A DNA stretch of 64,000 nt from Schizophyllum amplum (lineage: Eukaryota; Basidiomycota; Agaricomycetes; Agaricales; Schizophyllaceae), in assembly GCA_007026445.1 (NCBI GenBank), contig VDMD01000026.1, positions 124,001-188,000 on the forward strand. Reading direction: 5' to 3'. The position numbers were made by a program, and so were the translations under genes. Below the pieces are notes generated by a model that was not told where the DNA came from, ran no database searches, and was given only the letters and a program-made list of their open reading frames with translations. How positions within the stretch are numbered: position 1 is the stretch's first letter; every line of letters starts with the position of its first letter. Positions 11,440-22,104 of the stretch are shown in pieces.

Positions 11440-12126
11440 GACGATAGCCTTCACGTGGATGGTTCAGCAAGATCCAATCGCGAGTCTTGGAAGCCCTACA
11501 CACATTCGCTGATAGGAAACGCAGTGAAGGCGCCTATCGGACTTGTGGTGAATTTGTTTGAACTGAAGTTGATGGAAGTCGCTGGACGATCGGCACGCGA
11601 GGCATGACAAATGATTCGCACGACGAATCACCGGAATATGCCGAGACTTTGCTCACGCTTCCCTTCCTTGTTCCTCGGCGGTCGCGAGACGCATGGGATG
11701 CTGTCTGTCACGCGTCCCTTTCTCTTTCTAGTTGCTATGTTTCCTGCCTGCGAGCTCTGCCACCAAAGTCAACCCCGGCACTGCAGGCGCATTCGCGAGC
11801 GGCCTCGGTAAGTATGTCGGTGCATCCATGTTTAATCGACGCTACCACCGCGGCAGTAGATTGCAGCCACTACGCTTATAAATTCTTGCTTCACTGTTTG
11901 TGTGGTCGCTACATATTGTGGGCACGCCAATCCATAATTAGCAGTGCTACATATCCCATTCCCCTCCCTTACCTACTCGTGCCACCCACCCGCATCGTCG
12001 ATGTGCGTCGGCGAAGTCGACCACATGGACCGTAGCCGGTCAGAGCGTTACTATAAGCCTGGACTATAGCTATCTATCTATCTGGTCGCTACCTAAATTA
12101 AACCTCTGTATCAACGAAAGCTTGTT
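11440..12126. other. intergenic; weak open frame only
   Basis: An ATG-initiated frame at 11604-12035 (143 aa) is Ser/Pro/Leu-rich with no domain. It lies head-to-head with the gene ending at 11439 and is probably chance. A short (ATCT)n-like tract sits near 12070. Confidence 0.4.
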
Positions 12127-13571
12127 TCATTCTAGTGCAGGGTAATCGAGGAGATATTGCGACAGTTGATCCAAAGTCTCTGAAGAGCCGTCCTCCCAAC
12201 ATCCGATACATAGAAGGTAGGGAAATAGCCCACGAAGGAAGCTGCCCGCGGCCTCCACGTCATGAACCAGGCAGTCCTCTACTTCCAACAACGCCAGGGG
12301 GAAACCTGAAGATGGGAGCGAGGACCGCAAGATCATACGCGTCTCGAGCGCTGTCGGTACGGACCTGCAGTCCAGTAGGCCGGGCAATGCGATTTCCTCT
12401 AGATGGGGGCAGCGGGAGATGACAGCCGCCAGTCCATGAAGCGTACACATGGATGTCGCAGGCCTTGGCGGAGGAAGCGGTGAGATGTCGATGACGCGCA
12501 ACTCCTGGATTCCTGGCCAGGATTCTGCCGCTGCAATCAAGTCGTCGTCCGACATTGAAGCGCGCATCGGCAGGTGTAAGTAAAGGGAGGTGAGCCACAG
12601 TGTCGACAAGGCTTGCAGGACGGCGGATGTCAAGGACCAGCGTTGATCTTCCACCAACGCGTGGATGGTGATTGCCAGACGGATTGTGGAGAGGCAGTGC
12701 TGAGTTAACAGACAGAAGAGATGATCAAGCTGACCGGGCGCCGCAACTGGGACATCGATGCGCAGCTCCTTGATGGACCAGGCAGGCCTCGAGCCTATGA
12801 CGGCGAGGACCACGCCCAGGTCCTGACCGTGAACATGTAGCGCAGTTATGCCATGAACAATGGCGGCCATGTATGACCTAGGACAGTCTAACCGGCAGTT
12901 GATTGCGAGGCTCGGCGCTTGGGGGAACGTAGCAGCCAAACCCCGAATCTCATCCGCGTTACGTCTCCCTTGGGCGATGGTGACTCCCGCAACCGCGTAT
13001 GGAATCTGCGGCATGGTCACCCACAACTTCTGCGTGCATGCACGCATAGTGACGGTCTTCAGCATGGGAAACAACTCGTCCGTGGGAAACATGGCCTGGA
13101 CTGCGATTGCGATCGACAGGTTTGTAGCCCTGTCCTCGTAGCCGCCGCCGAAATGGATTTGGTTGACGATTCGCGAGCGTCGTAGCACCTTCTCTACCTG
13201 ATCCGTGGTCAACTGTATATCGAGTGACTGAGTATTAGTCAGTTTGCGAAAGAAGGTGTATGTTTTGATGTTCTTACTAGATTCTTCTGAAGACCTCCTG
13301 AGGCATTCAATGACGCATACGCACTCCAGTTGATCGAGCTGTATGGCATGAGGCTGAGCAGTGGCAGCAGGCCCGGAAGGCTGCTCCACAGGCTAGCTGT
13401 GGCCGCAGCTCCCCAGGAGGTGTTGACTTGAGCGACATGATAGAGAGTGCCCCGAGGTGATATCCGACATATCTCTCCTTGAATCTCAGGAAGATCGAGA
13501 GCACCAGCGAAAGTCATTGCGCGGGGGAAGACGGGAGGTGGCTCACAGGAAGGTGGTCCAGATTCCGTCAT
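12127..13571 (-). CDS. F-box / leucine-rich-repeat-like protein
   Basis: Two exons: 13571-13278 and 13227-12127. The 50 nt intron (GTAAGA, branch CTGACTAAT, ACTCAG) is phase 0 and joins two frames exactly into 464 aa. Residues about 23-70 fit the Agaricomycete F-box: LDLPEIQGEICRIS, then LYHVAQVNTSW, then ASLWSSLPGLLPLL. The remainder carries irregular Leu-rich segments (IKELRIDVPV, LTSLYLHLPM, LEEIALPGLL). Known: F-box proteins connect targets to SCF ubiquitin ligases through Skp1, with the LRR part choosing the target. This class is hugely expanded in mushrooms and most members have no assigned target. Confidence 0.85.
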
Positions 13572-13938
13572 AATAAGTAGGTGTTGGCCTTTGTCCCACA
13601 AAGGACGAGGTTCTTCAGCAATTAGCGATGAGCCCGGTGTTGCGTTCTCACCGTCTTAAAGGTTATCGGCGCTTTCATCGGAAAGGCCTGACCGTCCTTG
13701 CGAGCTGCTTGCCTTTGTTTCTTGCTTGCGACGTCAATGCGACGTTTATCTACACCCTTTGATTTCATGTGGGTTCCCTTGCAAGGCGCCTGTCCGGCGG
13801 AGATAAACAGGGAACACCTCGAGGCCTTCAGATCATTGATGGCACCGTGTCTCCTGGTCTCCCTTTCATTCCGCCATCTCGGAAGCATCCTTTGTCCATA
13901 CTATCTCGTCGCCTCCGAAAAAAACACAGCTTGGCTTC

Positions 13939-15033
13939 ATGGACGTCAATCTTCAGGGATCCTCGCTACGCCATGTATCCCAGGCGTTCGGACAGGGCCA
14001 GCAGCCTGCCAGCGCGAACCCTCAGTTGTCGGCTGAAGAAGAGAATGAATGGCGTATCCGAAGCATGTGCGTGCTGGTGTTCTGCAGTAAGTCTGCCATT
14101 AACCCACAGACAGCCAAAAGTACCATTGTTATACGGTTACTCGTAACTCGATGCTGAAGGTCGAGGGGCAATTGACCGATTTCCGACGACTATTCGGTGA
14201 CAACCTCAACGAGAAACGCCAGGCGCAATACGACAAGCTCGAGCAACGAACGATGCAGCTTAGAGAGAAGTACAACAGTAGCTGCGCCCGCGTCGGCGAG
14301 CCGCGCTTGGGATTCGCTCTTTCGTCACCGGCGGAGAAGACGTACGAGGAGCTGCGCGCATAGGCCGCCCACTACACATTGAAGCTGGAACAGACAGTGA
14401 ACGTCATGAAGGGCAACGTCAAGGCCCCCGAAGCGCACTGCGTAAAGACTGCGGGCGATACCGATCAAGACGACGTCGACGTCGATCCCTTCAAACGACT
14501 GCGCCAGCTCAGCCACCGTGTCAGCAAGAGCGAGACTAAGCTGACGGAACTGCGCACCTCGCTCCACGGGCGCGTCGACGATCTCTCCAGCTGGGGTCGA
14601 GGCGACGCTCCATGAGCAGATATCCAAGATCTCTAAGGTCTTTGACGGACAGTCCAAAGTCCCTGCGGAGGGCCTGCCGGACGACGCGTCTCTCAGGGAC
14701 GAGACGTTGACCTTTGGTCAGCGGCATGCCCTACTGTGTAGGGAGCTGGACGTGGTGGATGAAGGCATCCGCCAAGTTGAAAACCATGTTATTCAAACCA
14801 AGTATATCCTTGACGAGCAGTCTAAGAAGATCAACGCCTTGAAAAAGGAGGTAATGGAGTCCGGCAGGCAGGCTGCGTTGGTGCGTGCGTTTGTCTCATC
14901 CCTCATTCTTTGCTCACGAGGCTCTGCAGGTTCGCGAGAAGCTCGAAGCATATGAGTCCCAGCAAAGAGCCAACACAAAACGGCTTGCCGCTCTTAGCGA
15001 GCGCATTGAGCAGCATATGGCTCGGTGCTATTG
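13939..15033 (+). pseudogene. decayed coiled-coil protein gene
   Basis: ATG at 13939 opens a 148 nt exon ending at a clean GTAAGT donor (14087). Downstream coding continues in one frame from about 14110 to 14596 but contains TAG at 14361-14363. A single-base shift at a GGGG run near 14596 then moves the signal to a second frame, which runs through a 50 nt intron (14881-14930) to TGA at 15031-15033. All parts are charged and heptad-like (KLEQRTMQLREKYNS, DPFKRLRQLSHRVSK, ILDEQSKKINALKKE). Stop plus frameshift argue for a pseudogene or sequence errors. The layout (one FG-type GQGQQP stretch, then long coils) recalls a nucleoporin, but I could not match a family. Confidence 0.6.
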
Positions 15034-15601
15034 ACGTGATGTAACACCATCTGTCTCATGGTGATGCTGCTGTGGTAGAGCATGTTGATCTATTGGGGTT
15101 GCGGTCGGAGAGCGGCAACGGGGATGAATAGGACGCGTTTCACGGTTAGGTTCGGCGCAAGCCCCTGGCGGCGACTGCCGTCACCTGCTCGCGGCACTCG
15201 CGGAGGTATTTCTAATTACTGTATAAGGAAAGTACCTCGCGTGTGTGTGATACGGGAACAGTGAATGCGTACTGACCGAGCTGAGCTGAGCTGAGTTTTC
15301 CTGAGCGTTGCCGAGCTCGGGCCGTCCCCAATACATGTCCCGCCTAAGTGGGTGTTCAGACTCGGAAAGTATAGGAAGCACTCACCTCACTATATCCAGG
15401 TTAGAGCGCACACCTACGATTTGCTGGGAGACTAACGATTTGCTACCTCTTGGGCAGACCGACGAATGACTTGCTGTGACGGCGTGACGGAGATCACCTG
15501 GCGATGCTGGTGACATCACGCACTACTACAACCTCCCAAGCCAGAATTCCTGATCCACCACTTGTCACGCGAAGCGCAGGCACTCACTATCTCAAGTATG
15601 T
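15034..15601. other. no gene seen
   Basis: A short GCTGAGCTGAGCTGAG run sits near 15280. Otherwise nothing recognisable. Confidence 0.4.
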
Positions 15602-15771
15602 ATGAACGTCTGTGAAGACGCCTCGGAGGCACTGCCGCCTCTTCACGGAGGCACCGCCGCCTCTTCACGGAGGCACCGAGCCCCTTCGCGGACGGTCCCG
15701 CCCTTACCACCAGCGACGCCGATGCTGTCAAGAGCGTTGCAAAGAGTCTTCGTTGTACTCTGGTGTTTGAT
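15602..15771. repeat. minisatellite piece matching 2570-2701
   Basis: Near-identical to 2570-2701 (one T/C change seen), with one extra 21 bp unit at its left. The sequence that follows directly in the 2.7 kb copy instead appears at 17663-17761, so the two halves are separated here by about 1.9 kb. Confidence 0.85.
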
Positions 15772-15846
15772 TGCTCGCGCCCGACCTGCCCAGGAACGAG
15801 GCAAGGGGAGGGCGTGAGCAAAATGTGCTATCACGTGATCTGGAAA

Positions 15847-17106
15847 CACCACAGGCGGACGGGAATATGTCGTTGGACATACTGTTAGTTGTTTTTGTAA
15901 CCATATATACTAAATTACCGCTGCAAAACTAAGTCAATATCACATGCGAAGAATAATGTTTGTCTTCGAAGAAACATCAGGTTTGACCTCCGGACATATG
16001 TCACGCATTCCGGCCGTCAAAGGCTTTGGGATATCTTATCTTCGCCCACGGGCATACGTCAGCGATAACCACGGATATTTTCAATGTATGACCGGAAGAA
16101 CAATGGGAATCTGGTCATACATTGAAAATGGAGAGCATCGCGGTTCTGGGACGACAAATCCGCCGTCCGCCGATCCGGCGGATGATGGCGGATGATGGCG
16201 GATGATGGCGGACACACGTGGTGAGACGATGACGGCGCGCAAGTCCTTTTCAAGGTCCTGGACGCCGTGTGCGACGTCCTGCAAGGCCGAAGACTCCCAA
16301 AATGCTATGGCCGGCTTCCAGGAAGCTCGAGGGTCGCCACGGTCTCGTTGTCAGGGTATGTAGGGGTGATCGGCGCTTTTGCTTTAAGGTTGCCTTTTTG
16401 GGTGAATCTCTTGTTCTTACAGACACGTGTAACGGTGCAGCGATATAGTATAACACCTGAAGGCCTGATAGTTTGAGCTGGAAACTACAGATGGGCTCAG
16501 TAGATGGTCTCTGCCATGGAAGGTCTTTGTGAAGAGCCTCCGCGAAGGGTCCGCGCAGACTCATCACAAAGACTCTCCGCGGAGACCCCGTTCTGAGTTC
16601 ACCCTTGTACTCTCCGCTGTTGACAATGTGAGCGCTACGACCAGTGGCGAGTACTTATATACGTCGGTAGGCCTCCCGAGAATACATATCAGTGCACTTT
16701 GTACTGTAGGAAGGTTTTGGCGTCTTTCGGGAGTCTTCGTGGAGAGTCTGCGGAGGGTCTCCGCGGAGAGTCCATGGCGTCTCTGCGAAGGGTCTGCGCC
16801 ACGTGTGTCCGCCATCATCCGCCGGATCGGCGGACGGCGGATTTGTCGTCCCAGATCTCCTAACTTCTGAAAATATCCGTGGTTATCGCTGACGTATGCC
16901 CTTGGGCGAAGATAAGATATCCCGATTCCTTTGACGGCCGGGATACGTGACATATATGTCCGGAGGTCAAACCTGATGTTTCTCTGAAGACAAACATTAT
17001 TCTTCACATGTGATATTGACTTAGTTTTGCAGCGGTAATTTGGTATATATGGTTACAAAAATGACTAACAGTATGTCCAACGACATATTCCCGTCCGCCT
17101 GTGGTG
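15847..17106. mobile_element. foldback (long terminal inverted repeat) element 1, non-autonomous
   Basis: Seen: the left arm 15847-16220 is the reverse complement of the right arm 16793-17106, both beginning CACCACAGGCGGACGGGAAT at the outer end. The left arm is longer because it holds a small nested palindrome (about 16080-16125, TCAATGTATGACC ... GGTCATACATTGA) and two extra copies of GGCGGATGAT. The central 570 bp has no convincing ORF; it includes GCGGAGA/GAAGGGTC repeats related to the minisatellite. Flanks read GAAA before and AAAG after, so AAA is a possible 3 bp target duplication. Known: long-TIR elements without an ORF are usually mobilised in trans by a transposase. Confidence 0.85.
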
Positions 17107-17662
17107 AAAGGGGATCCCCTCGCAGGGAATGTTTTTCCGGTACAAGGGAGATCGGTACGGCGCACAGCGCCTCTGTCTTTGGGATTTGCTATATACTGCA
17201 AAGACAGAAGATGATCTTCCGAGTTTCCTGAACACGCATGCGAAGTTTCATGACTTGAGCTGCAGTTTTCAGCCCTTCTCCCTCAAGATAAAATGCGCTG
17301 TAGCGCATTCCGAATTTCTAGGTCTTTTCGCTTACTTGAAATGCCAGCGTGTACTGATAGCATGCATCTATCATCCTACAAGGTTATAGAGCGACAGCTC
17401 TCCTCTCGAACAGACTATGGAGACCGCAAACTCGGGAGGCGCGGCGAGCGCAGCGCACCAGGGCACAGGGCTACGTCAATCGCGACGCCGCTGCCTTCCG
17501 CGGCGTCCGCGGTTCCGTCGCAGCCGCTGGAGGGCGCACGCGCGCGCCTCACGTGGCATGCCCACCTCACGCACTGCTTGCGCTGCACAATACGCACTGC
17601 TCACGCGCGTTGTGCAACACGCCTTTCCTAGCGAGCACTCCGCGGTCTTGCCGCAAGCCTAT
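17107..17662. other. sequence between foldback element 1 and the second minisatellite piece
   Basis: No gene seen. The stretch 17420-17640 is very GC-rich (CGCGCG-type words). Confidence 0.4.
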
Positions 17663-17761
17663 GTTATCTTGACTGTAGCGCAGACGCTCGGATGTGGGAC
17701 CCTTCCGTGAAGACGCCGGGTGGGCGCTACCGCCTCTTCACAAAGACACCCAGCCCCTTAA
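17663..17761. repeat. minisatellite piece matching 2702-2795
   Basis: Nearly identical to the block that directly follows 2701 (TATCTTGACTGTAGCGCAGA ...). It is the missing right half of the piece ending at 15771. Confidence 0.85.
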
Positions 17762-17811
17762 CAACACTGTTCATCACTCTGTGTTGGCGACTGCCTTCTC
17801 AAGTGTACGGC

Positions 17812-19892
17812 ATGCCTATCAGCGAAGTGCCGTTGCACTTTCGCGGGTCCTGCGAGTTACCAGACAATATCGCCAGCTTCTTGGCTGCGGTTCTGGATGA
17901 GGACTACGACACGATCTCTCAGTGCTGGCGGGCCATACGCGACATGCTCCCTGATCTGGAAGTTTCCAGCGAGGAGGAGCAGGACACGCTGTTCCGCGTT
18001 CACTCTTCGGACTTTGAGGTGTCGGCAGAAACTATACAGCCTCCCCATGTTGTGTGCCAGTCCGAAGGCTGCAATTATCGCCGGCTGACTGCCAAACATG
18101 GGCCTGTGAAAGCGCGGATATTTACGCTGCGTCGAGGAGTTCTGCCTGCTTTTGCGCAATCACTGTACTGTCGGGGTATGTCCATGTGAGGGGTAAGCTG
18201 GATGTCGCTAACAGCTCTGATTTTAGGCTGCGATACTGTTATCACCATAACTACTGCGTTACTCGTCCTGGGGAACCGGACGCAGTGCGGTGGTATTATG
18301 GATACATACCAAGATGGATCTCCGCGCAGAAGACGGTGTTGCTGGAACGCGAACTCGTCCTCCATTTCGAGGCTCAGATGCTTTATCAACGGTGAGAGTC
18401 GTGTGTGACCTCTGACCAGCTGGCTCTGAATGGCTTTCCTCGAACTGATTGGTTACGCTAGGGCGTCTGCGGAAGGTATTGCAGAAACGTACAACAGCGC
18501 TTTGGGAGGCTCGCAGGGCATCAATCGATCCTCATTGGAAGAGTGGCTTCATGGTTCCCATGTCTACTCCGCCTTCTTCCTGCACGCACTGCTGCGCGAC
18601 AAGCAGCGAAGGGAGAGTCGTTGTCGCTGCCGCATGGTGGAATGCACGCGGATCGCTTGACGAAGGCGCTGCACGAGCGGAATGTTCGCTTTCAAGGGAC
18701 GGGTCAGCCTCAGTGGGCACATGCCTGCGACAAATGCATGTCTTTCTTTCGGGACAAGGAGGGGTACCTGCGTGAGTGGATGCTCTGAAAGTATTGAGGT
18801 TGGGATCATTAATCGTGGCAGGATACGCTCGCGCTGTGGTATGCGATGGTGTGGTGATGGGCCACCCCTGCTGCTCATTCGGAGACATGTGCCGCAATCC
18901 AGTGGAAAACCCTCGAAATCGGTTCTGCACAGAGCACGCCTTCAAGGAAACGCTGTGCTTCATGGCACGCTGCTCTCGTCCTCGCTTGCCCGCGCGGCTG
19001 GCATGCGATACCCCGGAGCACCAAGAGGAAGAAAACAAGGTCGTGCATGACACTGGGCATTCCCTCGAGAATCTACGGCGGCGTGGGCTACACTCAGCGG
19101 CGGCGCAGGTGTTGGGGGGGGGGGGAGATCGTTCACAGCAGCACGCCCGACGAGCTGCCTGAAGTTCGACGAGACGGGCGGCGCCGACAGGAATACATCA
19201 CTAGACGTCGCTGGACAAAATTTGAATTCGTGACAATGTTCCCGTGCGGGGTCATCGCAGGGCGCGCGACAATGTTTCGCGCCGAGGCTGATACCGGCGT
19301 GGAGGTGAGTGATAGCTTGATCGTGCGAAAGGCGGTAACTAACAGGGCGAGGCGCTGTAGCAAATCCTGCGTGGAACGTTTCCGCCAGAGTACCCGGGCG
19401 GTAAGCCGTCGTACATATTCTACGACAGGAATTGCCGTTTTCGTCGGTTCTTAGAGAACAAAGGAGATACATATTTTTTGGACAGCGTCGGGCTGGTGGT
19501 TGATGTTTTCCATCTGCAGCATGCTCATAGCCGGGCTGACGATTACTGCGGCCTCTACTGCAACCCTGCTAACTACCCGGAGCTCATATCGGAGGAGGGT
19601 GACAGTTGGCGTTTTAACAGTGAGGTGTGCGAAATCAACTTCACCTGGTACGGCTCCTACGCCGCCATTGTGAGAGATATGTCATCATATCGGTATTTAT
19701 GTTTGCGCGGGGGTAGTGGCATGGTTGCTAACCATGATCTGCAGATACAACTTCTATATGGACGAGATGGTGATGTTGCACAATGAGAAAGCGGTAGAGA
19801 AGCTAGCCCGCGCAGGCCATCGGCCTCATATAATTCCAGACGATGCTCTGCGTACCCCATTGCATGCGCCAACCGTATCACCATTGAGCTGA
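17812..19892 (+). pseudogene. KDZ-type transposase with CxC5/CxC6 cysteine clusters, frameshifted
   Basis: Six exons are inferred: 17812-18175, 18227-18391, 18462-18771, 18822-19304, 19361-19692 and 19745-19892, with introns of 51, 70, 50, 56 and 52 nt. In order: a CxC5-like region (CQSEGCNYRRL ... LYCRGC ... YHHNYCV), a CxC6-like cluster (VCDGVVMGHPCC, DMCRNPV, RFCTEH, LCFMARC), then the DDE-like part (FPCGVIAGRATMF, YIFYDRNC, VVDVFHLQHAHS, YCGLYCNPANYPEL, YNFYMDEMV). Known: these clusters accompany Kyakuja-Dileera-Zisupton transposases, abundant in mushrooms. Three single-base shifts break it: near 18238, near 18600 and at a 12-G run near 19115. Only later exons lack lesions. The N-terminus looks short; an upstream exon may be missing. 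No element ends were found. Confidence 0.85.
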
Positions 19893-20094
19893 TAGTTTTT
19901 ATGCATAACTGTTGCCACGGGGAGACACTTGCACGGGAACAGAGGCTGACCGGCGAGACAGAGCTGCTGCACGCAGAATGAGAACGCAATAACGCAGTGA
20001 TGATGGATGGCGCAAGAAAAGCGGCTGTGTACTACAAGAAATTCAATAGACAGAAGTACAGATTCTCGTTGGACTTTCAGGGATCAGGCTCAGC

Positions 20095-21738
20095 CTACGC
20101 AGCATCTCGGCCTTCGCGCACAACGCCTGCGCTGTTAATCACCTTGCGGTACATTGCCCCATCCAAGCCCGCGATGTCCATGTCGGTCACCACTGATATT
20201 CCTCCTCGTACGCGGAATAGACCTGCGAAGGCAGCGCCGCAGTCGCCGTGAAGCACGTCCCCTTCGGTGAAGCATATGAAGGTTTGCAAATTAGGTAACG
20301 AGACCTGACCTCCACCTTCACCGGGAGGCTTCGTCTGCGTGAGCTGCGACAAAATGCCGCGCATGTTCATTTCGCAGCGGTCTGGTTGCCGCTTGGCATC
20401 GTCGCTCACCATCAGGTGCGTGACGTTGCTGGTGAGGTCGAACAGCTGCGCGACGTCCTGCGTGATCATGCCGTCGACGTCCAACTTCATCCTAACGAGG
20501 GCTAACTCGACGAGATGGGGGAGAGCATGAGTGGGGTGACTGCGAACGCGGGTGAGGTCTCCGTCGACCATGTTCAGGTCCCGCAGAGCAGGGAGGGAGA
20601 GTTTGGAGAGGCATTCACAAGCGGCGCCCTGAAGACACAGCGTGTGCAACCGCTGTAGGGTCACAGGAGGTAGATGGGCAGGCAAGGACACGTCGCCCAA
20701 GCACAGCAGCGAGAGGTGCTCAAGGGTGGCCGCATACTTGGCGAGTGTCGCGCGGAGAGGCTCTGACAAGATGCACGTTGCGGGATGGGAGCTCAGAGAC
20801 AGCTTGGACAGTGACAGGAGGTCAGGGAGCATGAGATTGACCGGATCCGGGTTACTCCGGTGTAAACTCCAAAAGGTCAAATTGTGGCTGCCGGAGACCT
20901 CAATGGCTAGCGTGCGGAGGTTGGGCATGCAGGATAAGAAGAGGAAGGCAGTAGAGCGACGGATATGGCGACAGTCCACAGTGGCTGCCACCACGTTCGG
21001 AAGGTGGGTATCAGCTTGAAAGGATGCATTTGTCCCCTCCATGGCTATAGTGAGTGTCTCCCACGCGTGCGCGGTCTCGCCCATCATGGGGAATAGGTGG
21101 CGGAGGCCGAAAAACAGGAGAGGCTCATTCAGGTCGGCCGCGAGATGGAGAGGGAGACCAGGCGCGCAGGCTCGATGTCTGCGAATCTGCTGCCGAAATA
21201 CGTCGTGGAAGTCCAAATGCCACAGAGCGGGAGGGCGGGGTGCTTTGACGCGTACGTGCGTCCATGCCGCAATGACGCCGTCTGCGGCACATCTCCACAC
21301 TCGGGATACACGACTTACGCCCTGCTCCAGAGCGAGAGCGATGTCGAACACGTCCATGCCTTCGGTCATGTGGTTGAAGGTCGCTGTAAGCAACTCTACG
21401 GGCATACGGCGCACCGGCGCGCAAGCGGCTGCATGGACGGTGATCTGCGCCAAAAGCTGATCACGAAGGGCGCGTGAACCGGTGTCCTCCATATCTATGC
21501 TGGAGACAGCGCGTTCTATATCCCGTGCGAGTTGGGCGACACGTAGTAGTTGCGCGGCCGACAATTGATGGCCTGCACGAAGGGCATTCAAAGAGATGAT
21601 GGCCTGGGCGTCCTGGAGGAGTTGACGTGGTGTCTGAAAACCCTTCTGACAACCATGAAAGAGCCGCAAAAACAGGACACGCACGAGTTCGTTGGCCATC
21701 TCCGGGAGGAGCCCAATATCAGCGGTGGTATCTCCCAT
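20095..21738 (-). CDS. F-box / leucine-rich-repeat protein
   Basis: Uninterrupted 547 aa frame from the first in-frame ATG (21738) to 20095. A longer frame to 21909 starts only at GTG; that part holds a GTAAGC...CAG segment and is probably a 5' UTR intron. An F-box-like motif lies at about residues 110-160 (VRRMPVELLTATF ... VSRVSRVWRCAADGVI), the usual P-x-E-L-L ... V-x-x-W-R-x-x-A form. About twelve Leu-rich strands follow (LRTLAIEVSG, LEHLSLLCLG, LHTLCLQGAA, LVELALVRMK). Inferred role: substrate adaptor of an SCF ligase. It is convergent with the KDZ pseudogene, 200 bp apart. Confidence 0.85.
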   Translation of the reverse strand: MGDTTADIGLLPEMANELVRVLFLRLFHGCQKGFQTPRQLLQDAQAIISLNALRAGHQLSAAQLLRVAQLARDIERAVSSIDMEDTGSRALRDQLLAQITVHAAACAPVRRMPVELLTATFNHMTEGMDVFDIALALEQGVSRVSRVWRCAADGVIAAWTHVRVKAPRPPALWHLDFHDVFRQQIRRHRACAPGLPLHLAADLNEPLLFFGLRHLFPMMGETAHAWETLTIAMEGTNASFQADTHLPNVVAATVDCRHIRRSTAFLFLSCMPNLRTLAIEVSGSHNLTFWSLHRSNPDPVNLMLPDLLSLSKLSLSSHPATCILSEPLRATLAKYAATLEHLSLLCLGDVSLPAHLPPVTLQRLHTLCLQGAACECLSKLSLPALRDLNMVDGDLTRVRSHPTHALPHLVELALVRMKLDVDGMITQDVAQLFDLTSNVTHLMVSDDAKRQPDRCEMNMRGILSQLTQTKPPGEGGGQVSLPNLQTFICFTEGDVLHGDCGAAFAGLFRVRGGISVVTDMDIAGLDGAMYRKVINSAGVVREGRDAA

Positions 21739-22104
21739 CGATTGGGAGATTGGCAACTTTCCTGTCGCTGCAGCATCAGCGGCGCACGTCCCACGATATG
21801 TAGCACAAGGCTTACCGTGGCGCACGAACGATACAGGAAAGACGCAGAAACGGAGCTGGGACTCGAATGAGCGCAAGAGCGAAGGTGCTAAGCATGAGGG
21901 CGGTGACACGGCGATGTCACGTGCGTACAGTACTCGTGCGTATGTCCACGAGGTAGCAGATCTCTGGATCTTGAATCCTGACGTCTCGCGTGCCAGAGGT
22001 GGCTGTAACCCCCTCCCCCCCGTTTGGGGATGTTCACGTCATTAGTCTGCTGACGCTGTGTTGGCTTGTGCTCAGCCGCTCAGCCCTCGAGAGCATCGCG
22101 GTTC

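Noticed and set aside
15831..15840. TCACGTGATC box near several element ends
   Set aside because: Similar CACGTGA words occur in the arms of foldback 2 and the TIR at 56.6 kb, but a 6 bp palindrome in GC-rich DNA is expected by chance; no further link seen.
21041..21477. Plus-strand frames within the F-box gene at 20095-21738
   Set aside because: Antisense shadows in GC-rich coding sequence.
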